Assembly: GCA_016235365.1 (NCBI GenBank)
Contig: JACRLF010000037.1
Span: forward strand, 1 to 40,691
Origin: Deltaproteobacteria bacterium
GTDB taxonomy: Bacteria; Desulfobacterota; GWC2-55-46
Reading direction: 5' to 3'
Length of the DNA stretch: 40,691 bases
Below the pieces are notes generated by a model that searched no databases, was not told the DNA's origin, and saw only the letters and a list, made by a program, of their open reading frames with translations. Within the stretch, counting starts at the first letter, position 1; every line of letters starts with the position of its first letter. The translations under genes and the position numbers were made by a program. Positions 9,808 through 17,977 of this stretch are shown one piece after another.

Positions 9808-10455
9808 TCAATCCTTGTACAGCACCTCTTTTATCTTCAGCTTGAGGTCTTCGGACCAGAACGGGTTGCCCTTCTGTATGAACCCCTTCACATGGAGCTG
9901 GAACCACTTCGGGTCAAGGACGAGGTCGTCTATTATGTCCTTTCCGGTGGTTATTATCGCGGGTATATGGATGCCGGAGTCGGTTATCCTCCTGAGGAGC
10001 TCTTCGCCGTCGAGCTTGGAGTCCGGGTCTTCGGAGTTCTTGAGGTAGAGGTCCGTCACGATAAGGCTTACCTTGCCCTTGCGCAGGATATTCAACGCCT
10101 CGGTGGAGTTCTTTACCGCGAAGAGCTTCAGGTCGATGTCCTTCAGGGCGTTCTCCACCATGCGCCTGGCCAGCATGTCGTCCTCTATCAGGAGTATGGT
10201 GTCCTGGGCGGGGGCGGCATGGATTGCCTCGGCAACCGGCTTCATTGCAACGGCCGGCCTGGCGGCCGCTGCGGTTACAGCCTCGGTCTCGAACCCGGCC
10301 TCCCCTTTTCTCAGGAAGTGCTGCGCGCCGCACCGTACGCAGTTTATCCGGATGCCCTTTTCCCACTCCGGGAGGATTTCGGCCGGGACCCAGAGCCTGA
10401 ACCTGGTGGAACACTCCGAGCAGCTAACCTCTATGGGCTCTTTTTTCTTGGCCAT
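9808..10455 (-). CDS. Response regulator receiver with N-terminal zinc ribbon
   Basis: A 215-residue protein beginning with a CxxC...CxxC zinc-ribbon-like module (Cys12, Cys15, Cys39, Cys42), then an alanine-rich linker (about 55-82) and a receiver domain. The receiver has Glu91-Asp92-Asp93 as the acidic pocket and Asp135 (LIVTDLYL) as likely phospho-acceptor. No DNA-binding or enzymatic output domain follows. The frame is open to an ATG at 10554; the ATG at 10455 is preferred because the zinc ribbon follows it directly, but its ribosome site is weak. It heads the minus-strand chemotaxis cluster behind a plausible promoter at 10641-10669. The role of the zinc ribbon is unknown. Confidence 0.8.
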   Translation of the reverse strand: MAKKKEPIEVSCSECSTRFRLWVPAEILPEWEKGIRINCVRCGAQHFLRKGEAGFETEAVTAAAARPAVAMKPVAEAIHAAPAQDTILLIEDDMLARRMVENALKDIDLKLFAVKNSTEALNILRKGKVSLIVTDLYLKNSEDPDSKLDGEELLRRITDSGIHIPAIITTGKDIIDDLVLDPKWFQLHVKGFIQKGNPFWSEDLKLKIKEVLYKD

Positions 10456-10640
10456 CTTGGTCTCTTTCAGGGCGCCGGTCTGCACTTTTTCTCCGTCTTT
10501 TATCTCCCGCGCCTGATCCGCCGGAAGCAGGCGCGGCGCGGTCATGGAGCGCAATAGCCGCCGGATGCCTTTGGGGTGGCTTCCGGTGGAGGCAGGGTCC
10601 TTTTATAGCCCGTTTTTCACGCCTAACTACGCAAATTCTC

Positions 10641-10669
10641 AGTTTAACTTAATAAGACAGCGGTGTCAA
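10641..10669 (-). promoter_or_regulatory. Putative sigma-70 promoter for the response regulator/chemotaxis cluster
   Basis: On the minus strand a perfect -35 TTGACA (10669-10664) and a -10 TAAACT (10646-10641) are separated by 17 bases, in the AT-rich start of an otherwise GC-rich gap. Transcription would begin near 10634 and leave a leader of about 180 bases before the ATG at 10455. Confidence 0.55.
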
Positions 10670-10743
10670 TAATTCTATGGAAAGGCGCGGCGCGGCTTCA
10701 AGGAGTATGTTGTAATGGACTGTTATTATGGGTTATTATTTTA

Positions 10744-10869
10744 GCAGGCTGCTCAAAAAGCCCCATCTGCGGTGTCGTCATCGTCGTTCGTCACTGCGGC
10801 GTACGGAAAAAGTACGCCTCATTCCTCACTCCTCGACTCCTTGCATCTGGAGCTTTTTGAGCAGCCTGC
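10744..10869. repeat. Palindromic element A, copy 2 (intact, 17-bp perfect terminal inverted repeats)
   Basis: A 126-base element with perfect terminal inverted repeats: GCAGGCTGCTCAAAAAG at 10744-10760 and its complement at 10853-10869. Inside is the stem GGCGTAC/GTACGCC (10798-10804 with 10812-10818). A further half-site, GAGTTTTTCGGCAACCTG, follows at about 10879-10896. It has no coding capacity: the short frames across it are chance. It fills most of the 490-base gap between the response regulator start and the nuclease gene; outside it I see only the minus-strand promoter. Confidence 0.8.
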
Positions 10870-10945
10870 GAGAATTTCGAGTTTTTCGGCAACCTGTTAG
10901 AGGCACCCTTAAATCCATATAGCCAGGCTCAACGGAACTCCAGAT

Positions 10946-13765
10946 ATGAGCAAAGAAATGCTTGAGGAGACCGTCTCCCATATAAAAAGAGGCGTCCCTG
11001 TCCTTACCGTAAACGCGCGGCTCTCTCGCCATATCGCAAGGGCGTACGATTTGAGGATGAGGCAGGAGGGCAACTCGCTATGGCAGACCCCCATGATACT
11101 CCCGCTTGCCTCATGGTTGGAGAGGCTCTGGGAGTCCGCCGCATCCGGCCAGCCGCTCCTCGACGGCTTGAGGGCCGGTGTCCTCTGGGAAAAGGCGGTC
11201 CTTGGCGCCGTTAGGGCCCTGCCCGGCGTGCTCATCACGCGCGGTGTGGCTCAATCGGCTTATGAGGCGTATTCGCTCCTCAAGGAGTACTCCGTAACAC
11301 TCCCTCAAGGGGGGATATATCTGACCGAAGAGGCCAGGGCCCTCTGGAAGTGGGCCGGGATATACGAGGCGGAGATAAAGAGGCTCGGCTTCATCGACGG
11401 GCCCTCTCTATTCAAGGCGGTTATTGACCTTATGGACAGGGGCAGGGTCTGCCCCCCTCCTTCGTTGGTCATGGCCGGGTTTGACGAGCTTACGCCAATG
11501 ACGGCCCGCCTTGTCGCGGCCCTTGAAAAAAGGGGGACTGAGGTCATATTCCGGCCATCGCCTTTGCTCGGGCCTGATTCCGCAATAAGCCTGCCTGATA
11601 TGTCCGGCAGGCTTATTGTAAGGCCGTGCGCGGATGAGACGCAGGAGGCTGTCCAGGCCGCGAGATGGCTTAGGTCTATCGCCGCCTTAGGGGTCAGGGC
11701 AGGGGTGATAGTCCCGGACATGAAGCGGTACAGGGATATCATAAAGAGGGAGTTCAGGGCGGAGCTTACGCCGCGGCGGATACTCGTGGACGGGGAAGGC
11801 GACGATATATTCAACAAGCATAGCGAGCGGATTCCCCGCAGCTTGCTGCGGGGAGGAACGAGCGAATTACAAACGATAAATTCCTTACTTGAAAATTCTC
11901 CGCGGCTTGCTGCGGAGAATTTTAATATCTCGCTCGGCGTGCCGCTATATGAGGAGCCGCTTGTGAACTCCGCGCTCGTGGTGCTCTCTATCGGAGGCTG
12001 GAGGGAGGATATCTCCAGGCTCGGCTCCGTTTTGCTCTGTCCGTACTTCGCCTGCGCCGACGCAATGGCGCTCGCCGGGGTCGATGTCGCGCTCAAGGAG
12101 GCCAACAGGCTCAAGGCCGGGCTTGAGGACGCCAGGGCGCTCGCTGGAGGCGGGGCGTTGAAGGCGCGCTTCGGCGAATGGATAGCCGCCTTGAGAGAGG
12201 CGCCGAAAAAAGAGCTGCCCGGCTTCTGGGCCAAAAGTTTCAGCAGGTTCTTGAAAAGGGTCGGCTGGCTCGGCTCCATAAAGCTTAGTAGCCGCGAGTA
12301 CCAGGCGTTTGCCGCATGGAACGGGCTGCTTGAGGGGCTCTCCGGCCTCGACGACCTGCTCGGCAGGATAAGCCGGGCCGAGGCCGTATCGAGGCTCGCG
12401 TCCATGGCCAAAGACAGGATACACCAGCCGGAGAACCCGGATTGCGGGATAGAGGCGCTCGGCCTGCTTGAGTCCGCCGGCATCCGCTTCGACCACGTAT
12501 GGATAATGGGGTGCCATGAGCGCTCGTTCCCGTCCCAGCCCTCGCCGAACCCCTTCATCCCCCTCTACCTTCAGAAGATGCACGGCCTCCCGCACTCGAG
12601 CCACGAAAGGGAGTTGAGGTTCGCTAAGTCCGCCCTCAAGAGGGTGTTCGATGGCTCAGGGGCGATAACGGCGAGCTACCCGCTGAACTCCGACGGGAAA
12701 GAGGCGAGGCTGAGCCCGCTTCTGAGCGGTTTGAACGGCCGTATCGCGGACTCCGGGTTCGCCGCCACGAGCCGTCTCAAGGACCTGAGCCGCAACGTCT
12801 GCGCGCTCGAAGAGATGCCGGCGGAGCCCCCCATCCCCGTGCCGCCGGAGGAACGCGGGCGGTTGACGGGCGGCACCGAGATAATAAAGAACCAGTCGCT
12901 CTGTCCGTTCAAGGCCTTTGCCACGCATAGGCTCAATGCCAGGGCCATAGCGATCCCCGACTTCGGTTTGAGCGAAAGGGAGCGGGGCGGCATACTCCAT
13001 ATAGCGATGAAGCTCTTCTGGGAGGCGCTCGGCGGGTCTGAGGGATTGAAGGGGCTCAAAGATGGCGGCGGCCTCGACGGCTTCATACACGATCTCACGC
13101 TCCGGGCCTTCACGCAGGTCAACCTGTACCCGCCGTTCTCGGACCGGTTCTTAGAGATGGAGCGGGAACGGTGCGAGGCGCTCCTCAAGGAGTGGGCCGG
13201 AATCGAGTCCGGAAGGGAGCCTTTCGTGGTAAAGATGGTCGAGCGGAGGGCGGAGATAGATATAAACGGGCTCAGGATAAAGGGGCGGCTCGACAGGGTG
13301 GATACGGTTGGTGGCAAGGGCGACGTGGTCATCGACTACAAGAGCGGGGTCGTAAATAGGAAAGACTGGCTCACGGGGCGCCCGAAAGACCCTCAGCTCT
13401 TGATCTACAGCCTCTCCGGGAGGTTCGACGCGATATCCTTTGCGAGGGTCGTGCCAGGGGAGTGCAGGTTCATAGGGATATCAAGGGCAGGGGACCTCCT
13501 GCCCGGGGTTAGAGCGCTTGAGCGGGACAGGATAACGGGCGCCTTCGGTGGGGACTGGGACGGGCTCATGGCCTTCTGGAAAAAGACCGTGGAGGACCTC
13601 GCCGCCGCCTTTCTCTCAGGCGTTGCGGACGTAGACCCCGTGGAGGCGAGAGGCCGGAACGGCACATGCGTGCATTGCGACATGGCGCTCCTTTGCAGGG
13701 TCGTGGAGATGGACGTTTCAGGAGACGCGGACGACGGCAACGGGGACGGAGACGGCGATGATTGA
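10946..13765 (+). CDS. AddB-like PD-(D/E)XK nuclease with Fe-S cysteines (recombination/repair)
   Basis: A 939-residue protein of the putative DNA-repair family that pairs with a UvrD-type helicase. The N-terminus (VPVLTVNARLSRHIARAYD, then a PLASWLERLW block) is typical. The body resembles an inactivated helicase fold, as in AddB. The C-terminal nuclease shows Asp783 (GRLDRVD) and Asp797/Lys799 (VIDYKSG) followed by PQLLIYSL. Four cysteines (653 in CPFKAFA; 908, 911 and 917 in CVHCDMALLC) match the arrangement that holds a 4Fe-4S cluster in AddB. It overlaps the helicase gene by 8 bases, so the two are translationally coupled. Residues 290-326 come from an inserted repeat (see separate entry). 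It probably processes double-strand breaks. Confidence 0.85.
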   Translation: MSKEMLEETVSHIKRGVPVLTVNARLSRHIARAYDLRMRQEGNSLWQTPMILPLASWLERLWESAASGQPLLDGLRAGVLWEKAVLGAVRALPGVLITRGVAQSAYEAYSLLKEYSVTLPQGGIYLTEEARALWKWAGIYEAEIKRLGFIDGPSLFKAVIDLMDRGRVCPPPSLVMAGFDELTPMTARLVAALEKRGTEVIFRPSPLLGPDSAISLPDMSGRLIVRPCADETQEAVQAARWLRSIAALGVRAGVIVPDMKRYRDIIKREFRAELTPRRILVDGEGDDIFNKHSERIPRSLLRGGTSELQTINSLLENSPRLAAENFNISLGVPLYEEPLVNSALVVLSIGGWREDISRLGSVLLCPYFACADAMALAGVDVALKEANRLKAGLEDARALAGGGALKARFGEWIAALREAPKKELPGFWAKSFSRFLKRVGWLGSIKLSSREYQAFAAWNGLLEGLSGLDDLLGRISRAEAVSRLASMAKDRIHQPENPDCGIEALGLLESAGIRFDHVWIMGCHERSFPSQPSPNPFIPLYLQKMHGLPHSSHERELRFAKSALKRVFDGSGAITASYPLNSDGKEARLSPLLSGLNGRIADSGFAATSRLKDLSRNVCALEEMPAEPPIPVPPEERGRLTGGTEIIKNQSLCPFKAFATHRLNARAIAIPDFGLSERERGGILHIAMKLFWEALGGSEGLKGLKDGGGLDGFIHDLTLRAFTQVNLYPPFSDRFLEMERERCEALLKEWAGIESGREPFVVKMVERRAEIDINGLRIKGRLDRVDTVGGKGDVVIDYKSGVVNRKDWLTGRPKDPQLLIYSLSGRFDAISFARVVPGECRFIGISRAGDLLPGVRALERDRITGAFGGDWDGLMAFWKKTVEDLAAAFLSGVADVDPVEARGRNGTCVHCDMALLCRVVEMDVSGDADDGNGDGDGDD
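11813..11923 (+). repeat. Palindromic element B inserted in frame in the AddB-like gene
   Basis: These 111 bases (37 codons, residues 290-326) closely match the intergenic copy at 36650-36763 and contain two hairpins: CCCCGCAGC/GCTGCGGGG (11834-11842 with 11845-11853) and ATTCTCCGC/GCGGAGAAT (11895-11903 with 11912-11920). Removing them joins DDIF directly to NISLGVPLYEEPLV, which is the expected family sequence. Near-identical TTCAA and TTTAA flank the insert and may be a target duplication. The reading frame is kept. Confidence 0.85.
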
Positions 13766-16700
13766 GCATATCGAGGACTTGAGGGAGAGGGAGCGGGCCA
13801 TAGACCCGTCCGCTTCATTTATCGTGCAGGCCCCGGCCGGCTCCGGCAAGACCGAGCTTCTGATGCAGAGGTATCTGGGGCTACTCTCAATCGTGGAGCG
13901 GCCCGAGGAGGTACTCGCCCTTACCTTTACGAGGAAGGCCGCCGGGGAGATGGAGCAGAGGATATCCGGCGCGCTCGTCAAGGCGCGGGAGGGCAAGGCC
14001 CCGGCAACGACGCACGAGGAGAAGACCCTGGGGCTCGCGCAAAAGGCCCTTGAGAGGGACGCTCTGCTTGACTGGGGGCTTATCGAGAACCCAGGCAGGC
14101 TCAAGGTGCAGACCATAGACTCCTTCTGCTCCTCGATAGTCAGGCAGACGCCGCTGACCTCGGCCATAGGCGCCCACCCGCTCATCAGCGACAACCCCAG
14201 GGAGCTTTACAATGAAGCGGCGAAGAGGACCGTGGAGCTTGTGGACGAGGACTCGGCTGACGGCGAGTCCGTCAGAAAGGCGCTCAGGCACCTCGACAAT
14301 TCGGTAGGCGCGCTCACCAGGAGGCTCGTCATCATGCTCGCCAAAAGGGACCAGTGGTTAAGACACGTCAGGCCGGGCGCTCCTGAGGCGCCGTTGCGGA
14401 ATAACCTCGAAGGCTCGCTCCAAAGGATAGTCGAGGATTACCTCGGCCGCGTCCTCAAGGCGTTCCCGAAGGACCTCCCCGGAGAGATCAACGCGTTCAT
14501 CGAGTGCGCCGGGTACGCCGCAGGCAACCTCAACGACGGCTCTCCGATAAGCGCCCTTGCCGGGATAACCGGGCTCCCTGCCGCGTGCGCGCGGGACCTC
14601 CCTCTGTGGAAGGGGATAAGGCAACTGCTGCTTACGGATAAAAATACCTGGAGGAAGACGGTAAACAAGAATACCGGCTTCCCGCCGGATAAGACCGATG
14701 AGGCAAAGGGCATGAAGGGGCTAATCATGCAGGTGATCGAGTCCTTTGAAGTGCGCGACGGGCTTTTAAATGAGCTTTCCAGCATCCAGTACCTGCCTGA
14801 GCCGCGTTACAGCGATGAGGAATGGGAGATATTGAGCGCCTTGCTCCATCTCCTCCCGGTCGCGGAAAGAGAGCTTGCCGGGGTCTTTGCCGAAGAAGGG
14901 TCGGCCGACTTCCAGTCGATATCGATGGCGGCGCTCTCCGCCCTCGGGAGCGAGGATGAGCCCACCGACCTGATGCTCGCCCTCGACATGAGGATCAGGC
15001 ACATCCTTGTGGATGAATACCAGGACACGTCGCGCACCCAGCTAAAGCTCCTTGAGGCCCTTACGCGCGGGTGGGAGAGGGGGGACGGCAGGACGCTCTT
15101 TGTTGTGGGGGACCCGATGCAGTCGATATACCTCTTCAGGGAGGCGGAGGTCGGGCTCTTCCTCGACGCCAGGGAGAACGGCGTCGGCACGGTCGAACTT
15201 GCCCCGCTCACCTTAAGGAGCAACTTCAGGTCCGGCGCTAAGATAGTGGAATGGGTGAACGGCTCCTTTGAGGCGGCGTTCCCCGTTGAAGAGGATATAT
15301 TCATGGGCTCAATCAGGTACTCCCCTTCGAGCGCGGTCAGGCCCTCCTCCGGCCCGGCCGTCGGCGTCGTCGTCACCGAAGGCAGGGACGGCATTGAAGA
15401 GGCGGCAAGGGTGGCTTCTATAATAAAGGGCGTCGGCGGGGATGAGAGCGCGGCAATACTGTGCAGGTCGCGCGGCCATCTTATCGAGATAATAAAGGCG
15501 CTCAAGGCCGAACGTCTCAAGTACAGGGCGCAGGAGATGGACGCGCTCTCGGATAAGCCGGCGGCGAGGGACCTCCTTGCGCTCCTGCGCGCCATAAGCC
15601 ACCCATGCGACAGGGTGGCGTGGCTTGCGGTATTGAGGGCGCCGTGGTGCGGGCTCGGCCTCGGCGACCTCTACGCGCTTTGCGCCGGGGACAGGACAAG
15701 CCCCCTGCCGGCGCTCCTAAATGATGAAAGCCGGTTGTCTTTGCTCGGCGATGACGCGAGGGCACGGCTCCTGCCGGTATATGAAAAGATGAGGAGGGCG
15801 GCGGCTCTGCGGGGCAGGGTGGAGCTGCGGGACCTGCTTGAAGGGTTGTGGGTGGAGCTCGGCGGCCCCTCCTGCGTTACCGAGGAGTCCTCCATGAAGG
15901 ACGCCGAGGCGTTCTTCGACATAGTCGGCTCCGTGAGCGTCGCCGGCGGGGTGGACCCGCTGAAGGACGTGGAGGCGCGCGTCCAATCGTTCCGTTCGCC
16001 GGAGAGCGGCGCGATGGAGGCCAACGTTGAGCTTATGACCATACACAAGGCAAAGGGCCTTGAGTTCGACCACGTCATCATCCCCGGGGCCGGGAGCCCG
16101 CCAAGGAGAGAGGAAGAGAGCCTGCTCATGTGGCTTGAGAGGGGGGACGACCTCCTGCTGGCCCCGGTCAGGAAAAAGACAGGCGGCATGGAGAGCCCCA
16201 TATACGGCCTCCTTAGAAAGATAGACAGGGATAAGAGGGAGATTGAAAAGACCCGCCTCCTCTATGTCGCGGCGACAAGGGCGAAGAAGAGGCTATATAT
16301 CTTCGGGCACGTCAGGGGTGCGGCGGAAGGCGGGTTCTCGATAAACCGGCAGTCGCTCCTCTCAACGATAGGGCACGTGATTAAGGACGATATGATAACG
16401 AGGCGGACCGGCCCTGTGGATAACGACGCGGACGAGGGCGCGGGGCAGAGGCGGACGCTGCGCCTAAAAAGGCTCCCGTTGTCGTGGAGGCTGCCTGACG
16501 CCGCTCCGCCGGTACGGACTGACATGGGCGCTATCGAGAGGACAGCCGGTCAGGAGCCGCTATTTTACTGGGCCGGGGAGGAGATAAGGCACTTAGGCAC
16601 TATCGTCCACAGGTACCTCTGCAGGATAGCCGGGGAGGGGTTGGCCCTATGGGACAGGGACAGGGTCGTCGCGGAGAAAGGCAGGATGGAGGCGTCGCTT

Positions 16701-17093
16701 TGCGCGCTCGGCCTCGGACGCCGCAAGGCGAAAGAGAGGGGGGCGGAGGCCGCGGATATACTCCTTAAGGCGTTGGATGACGAGCGCGGCAGGTGGGCGC
16801 TCGAGGGCCATGACGAAGGCTCGGTGGAGCTGGCCCTGACCGGGGTAGTGGACAACGAGATAGTGCGCGTTGTCATAGACAGGACGTTTGTGGAGGAGAA
16901 CGTCCGGTGGGTGATTGACTATAAGACGAGCCGGCACGAGGGCGGGTCGCTCGAAGGGTTCCTGCAAAGCGAAAAAGAGAGGTACACGGCCCAGCTTGAA
17001 AAATACGCTGAACTGCTCAAGGCCGGTGGCGAGACAAGGGAGATAAGGAAGGGGCTGTACTACCCGGCCCTATCCGCGTGGGTGGAGTGGTAG
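13758..17093 (+). CDS. AddA/UvrD-like superfamily 1 helicase with C-terminal RecB nuclease domain
   Basis: A 1111-residue ATP-dependent helicase-nuclease, partner of the preceding gene. Helicase motifs appear in order: Walker A QAPAGSGKTELL (Lys31), LALTFTRKAAGEM, TIDSFC, Walker B ILVDEYQDTS (about residue 418), GDPMQSIYLFREAE, LRSNFRSG, MTIHKAKGLEFDHV and LLYVAATRAKKRLY. The C-terminal third carries LGTIVHRYL, then VIDRTF and VIDYKTS (about residues 1040-1056) and YTAQLEKYAELL, a PD-(D/E)XK nuclease of the RecB type. Both nuclease domains in the pair therefore look active, as in AddAB rather than RecBCD. A perfect hairpin follows the stop by 7 bases. Confidence 0.93.
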   Translation: MIEHIEDLRERERAIDPSASFIVQAPAGSGKTELLMQRYLGLLSIVERPEEVLALTFTRKAAGEMEQRISGALVKAREGKAPATTHEEKTLGLAQKALERDALLDWGLIENPGRLKVQTIDSFCSSIVRQTPLTSAIGAHPLISDNPRELYNEAAKRTVELVDEDSADGESVRKALRHLDNSVGALTRRLVIMLAKRDQWLRHVRPGAPEAPLRNNLEGSLQRIVEDYLGRVLKAFPKDLPGEINAFIECAGYAAGNLNDGSPISALAGITGLPAACARDLPLWKGIRQLLLTDKNTWRKTVNKNTGFPPDKTDEAKGMKGLIMQVIESFEVRDGLLNELSSIQYLPEPRYSDEEWEILSALLHLLPVAERELAGVFAEEGSADFQSISMAALSALGSEDEPTDLMLALDMRIRHILVDEYQDTSRTQLKLLEALTRGWERGDGRTLFVVGDPMQSIYLFREAEVGLFLDARENGVGTVELAPLTLRSNFRSGAKIVEWVNGSFEAAFPVEEDIFMGSIRYSPSSAVRPSSGPAVGVVVTEGRDGIEEAARVASIIKGVGGDESAAILCRSRGHLIEIIKALKAERLKYRAQEMDALSDKPAARDLLALLRAISHPCDRVAWLAVLRAPWCGLGLGDLYALCAGDRTSPLPALLNDESRLSLLGDDARARLLPVYEKMRRAAALRGRVELRDLLEGLWVELGGPSCVTEESSMKDAEAFFDIVGSVSVAGGVDPLKDVEARVQSFRSPESGAMEANVELMTIHKAKGLEFDHVIIPGAGSPPRREEESLLMWLERGDDLLLAPVRKKTGGMESPIYGLLRKIDRDKREIEKTRLLYVAATRAKKRLYIFGHVRGAAEGGFSINRQSLLSTIGHVIKDDMITRRTGPVDNDADEGAGQRRTLRLKRLPLSWRLPDAAPPVRTDMGAIERTAGQEPLFYWAGEEIRHLGTIVHRYLCRIAGEGLALWDRDRVVAEKGRMEASLCALGLGRRKAKERGAEAADILLKALDDERGRWALEGHDEGSVELALTGVVDNEIVRVVIDRTFVEENVRWVIDYKTSRHEGGSLEGFLQSEKERYTAQLEKYAELLKAGGETREIRKGLYYPALSAWVEW

Positions 17094-17100
17094 AAACAAC

Positions 17101-17132
17101 CGTGCCGTCAGGAGGAAACTCCTGACGGCACG
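17101..17132. repeat. Perfect 14-bp hairpin after the helicase gene (hairpin family C)
   Basis: CGTGCCGTCAGGAG, loop GAAA, then the exact complement. It could slow transcription after the helicase-nuclease operon, but no T-tract follows, so it is not a classical intrinsic terminator. Its GTCAGGAG core recurs at 17283-17312 and, degenerate, at 18078-18108. Confidence 0.75.
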
Positions 17133-17200
17133 GGAAATAAGGCCATAGGATGAGCTGAGGAACGAAGCGCATCGTTCGAGTTGCGTGGGCCGCTTCTTTT

Positions 17201-17281
17201 TTAAAGTCTCTCCTTCACGAGCTGATCCACCACGCCGGGGTCGGCGAGCGTTGAGGTGTCGCCGAGGTCATCGGTATTTCC
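17201..17281 (-). pseudogene. Remnant of the 3' end of acetyl-CoA synthetase (acs)
   Basis: Read on the minus strand, 26 codons plus a TAA stop give TGNTDDLGDTSTLADPGVVD followed by QLVKERL. The GDTSTLADPxVVD block is the conserved C-terminal tail of acetate-CoA ligase (Acs). Nothing else of that roughly 650-residue enzyme is present: the sequence stops at the hairpin 17283-17312. It is therefore a relic, left with its original stop codon. Confidence 0.7.
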
Positions 17282-17282
17282 C

Positions 17283-17312
17283 GTGCAGTCAGGAGTTTCC
17301 TCCTGACTGCAC
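17283..17312. repeat. Perfect 13-bp hairpin (family C, copy 2)
   Basis: GTGCAGTCAGGAG, loop TTTC, then the exact complement. It lies exactly between the acs tail and the lipoprotein-gene tail. The same hairpin, mutated, lies just past the stop of the intact lipoprotein gene (18078-18108), so it was duplicated together with that gene's 3' end. Confidence 0.75.
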
Positions 17313-17327
17313 ACTTCATCAGCAAGC

Positions 17328-17415
17328 CGCTCACTTCCCCTCCAGCCGCTCCAGGATGAACCGTATCTGTCTGTCGCCGGGGGCCTCCCTGAGCGCGGCC
17401 TTTGCCGGGCCTTCC
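17328..17415 (-). pseudogene. Duplicated 3' end of the lipoprotein gene (18111-20414)
   Basis: About 88 bases match 18106-18207, the end of the modular lipoprotein gene. The shared protein tail is GDRQIRFILERLEGK preceded by a region like GPARAALREAL. This copy lacks 12 bases and has several substitutions, so the duplication is not recent. It lies on the far side of hicB-hicA from the intact gene, leaving the toxin-antitoxin pair between direct repeats. Confidence 0.8.
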
Positions 17416-17500
17416 CGCCTCTTTCCGGGGGGAGTCCTTCGCGCTCCGGCGGCCTGTTCGGGTACGCGGTCGGCGGGGTCATCCGCGGTTCTTTTGATAT

Positions 17501-17529
17501 TTACCATAGTCAATGTTTTGTGGTATAGT
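17501..17529 (+). promoter_or_regulatory. Putative promoter of hicB-hicA pair 1
   Basis: A -35-like TTACCA (17501-17506) and a -10 TATAGT (17524-17529), 17 bases apart, lie 20 bases before the hicB start in a locally AT-rich stretch. TACCA (17502-17506) and TGGTA form a small inverted repeat across the promoter that could be an operator. Confidence 0.4.
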
Positions 17530-17549
17530 TCCGCGAGGAGGTGATTCCC

Positions 17550-17756
17550 ATGCGTCAGGTTATTCTTTCTCAGGATGAAGACGGCAGGTGGGTTGCCGAG
17601 TGTCCAAGCCTGCCCGGCTGCGTAAGCGACGGCGCAACGAGAGATGAGGCCGTCGAAAATATCAAAGAGGCTATCGGGCTTTGCATCGAGGCCCTCAAGG
17701 AAGAAGGCAGGCCGGTCCCGGAGGAACGTTTCAACACGCTCCTTGTCGCCGTATGA
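17550..17756 (+). CDS. hicB: HicB-like antitoxin, short form (pair 1)
   Basis: A 68-residue HicB-type antitoxin, the partially degenerate RNase-H-like fold that blocks HicA. It reads MRQVILSQDEDGRWVAECPS and LPGCVSDGATRDEAVENIKE, the core family pattern, and stops without any added DNA-binding domain. The ATG is chosen over an in-frame GTG at 17541 because that GTG is part of the strong Shine-Dalgarno AGGAGGTGA. The stop overlaps the hicA start (ATGA). The antitoxin-first order is opposite to the classical hicA-hicB order but is seen with short HicB forms. Confidence 0.88.
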   Translation: MRQVILSQDEDGRWVAECPSLPGCVSDGATRDEAVENIKEAIGLCIEALKEEGRPVPEERFNTLLVAV

Positions 17757-17974
17757 GCAAGCTCCCTCAAGTCTCAAGCCGTGAATGTATCTCCGCCCTC
17801 GAACGCGCCGGCTTCCGTGTTGTCCGTCAAAAAGGCAGCCACGTCGTGCTTCACCGCAACAACCCTTTTGCTCAGACCGTGGTGCCGGAACGTAGAGAGA
17901 TCGGCAAGGGTCTGCTCCGTTCCATCCTGCGTCAAGCCGGTCTCTCCGCCGATGAGTTCCTGAAGCTCCTTTAA
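17753..17974 (+). CDS. hicA: HicA toxin, mRNA interferase (pair 1)
   Basis: A 73-residue double-stranded-RNA-binding-like toxin that cleaves mRNA when free of HicB. The catalytic His30 is intact in RQKGSHVVL, and ECISALERAGF and the C-terminal LLRSILRQAGLSADEFL are typical. It overlaps hicB by 4 bases. Together with hicB it lies between the truncated and the intact lipoprotein 3' ends. Confidence 0.88.
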   Translation: MSKLPQVSSRECISALERAGFRVVRQKGSHVVLHRNNPFAQTVVPERREIGKGLLRSILRQAGLSADEFLKLL

Positions 17975-17977
17975 TAT

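Larger units (their letters stand above)
17133..17549. other. Gene-free stretch made of remnants and hairpins
   Basis: Apart from hairpin 17283-17312, an acetyl-CoA synthetase tail (17201-17281), a lipoprotein-gene tail (17328-17415) and the hicBA promoter (17501-17529), I find nothing coding here. It reads as a recombination scar between the repair operon and the first toxin-antitoxin pair. Confidence 0.6.

Noticed and set aside
10663-10922. Short plus-strand frames before the AddB-like gene
   Set aside because: They lie in element A and its flanks; sequence is repeat-derived and there is no ribosome site or recognisable domain.
17101-17132. Intrinsic terminator after the helicase gene
   Set aside because: Perfect stem but followed by GGAAATAAGG, not a T-tract; recorded as a repeat hairpin.
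17541-17549. GTG start for hicB three codons upstream
   Set aside because: The GTG is part of the Shine-Dalgarno AGGAGGTGA; the ATG at 17550 is correctly spaced.
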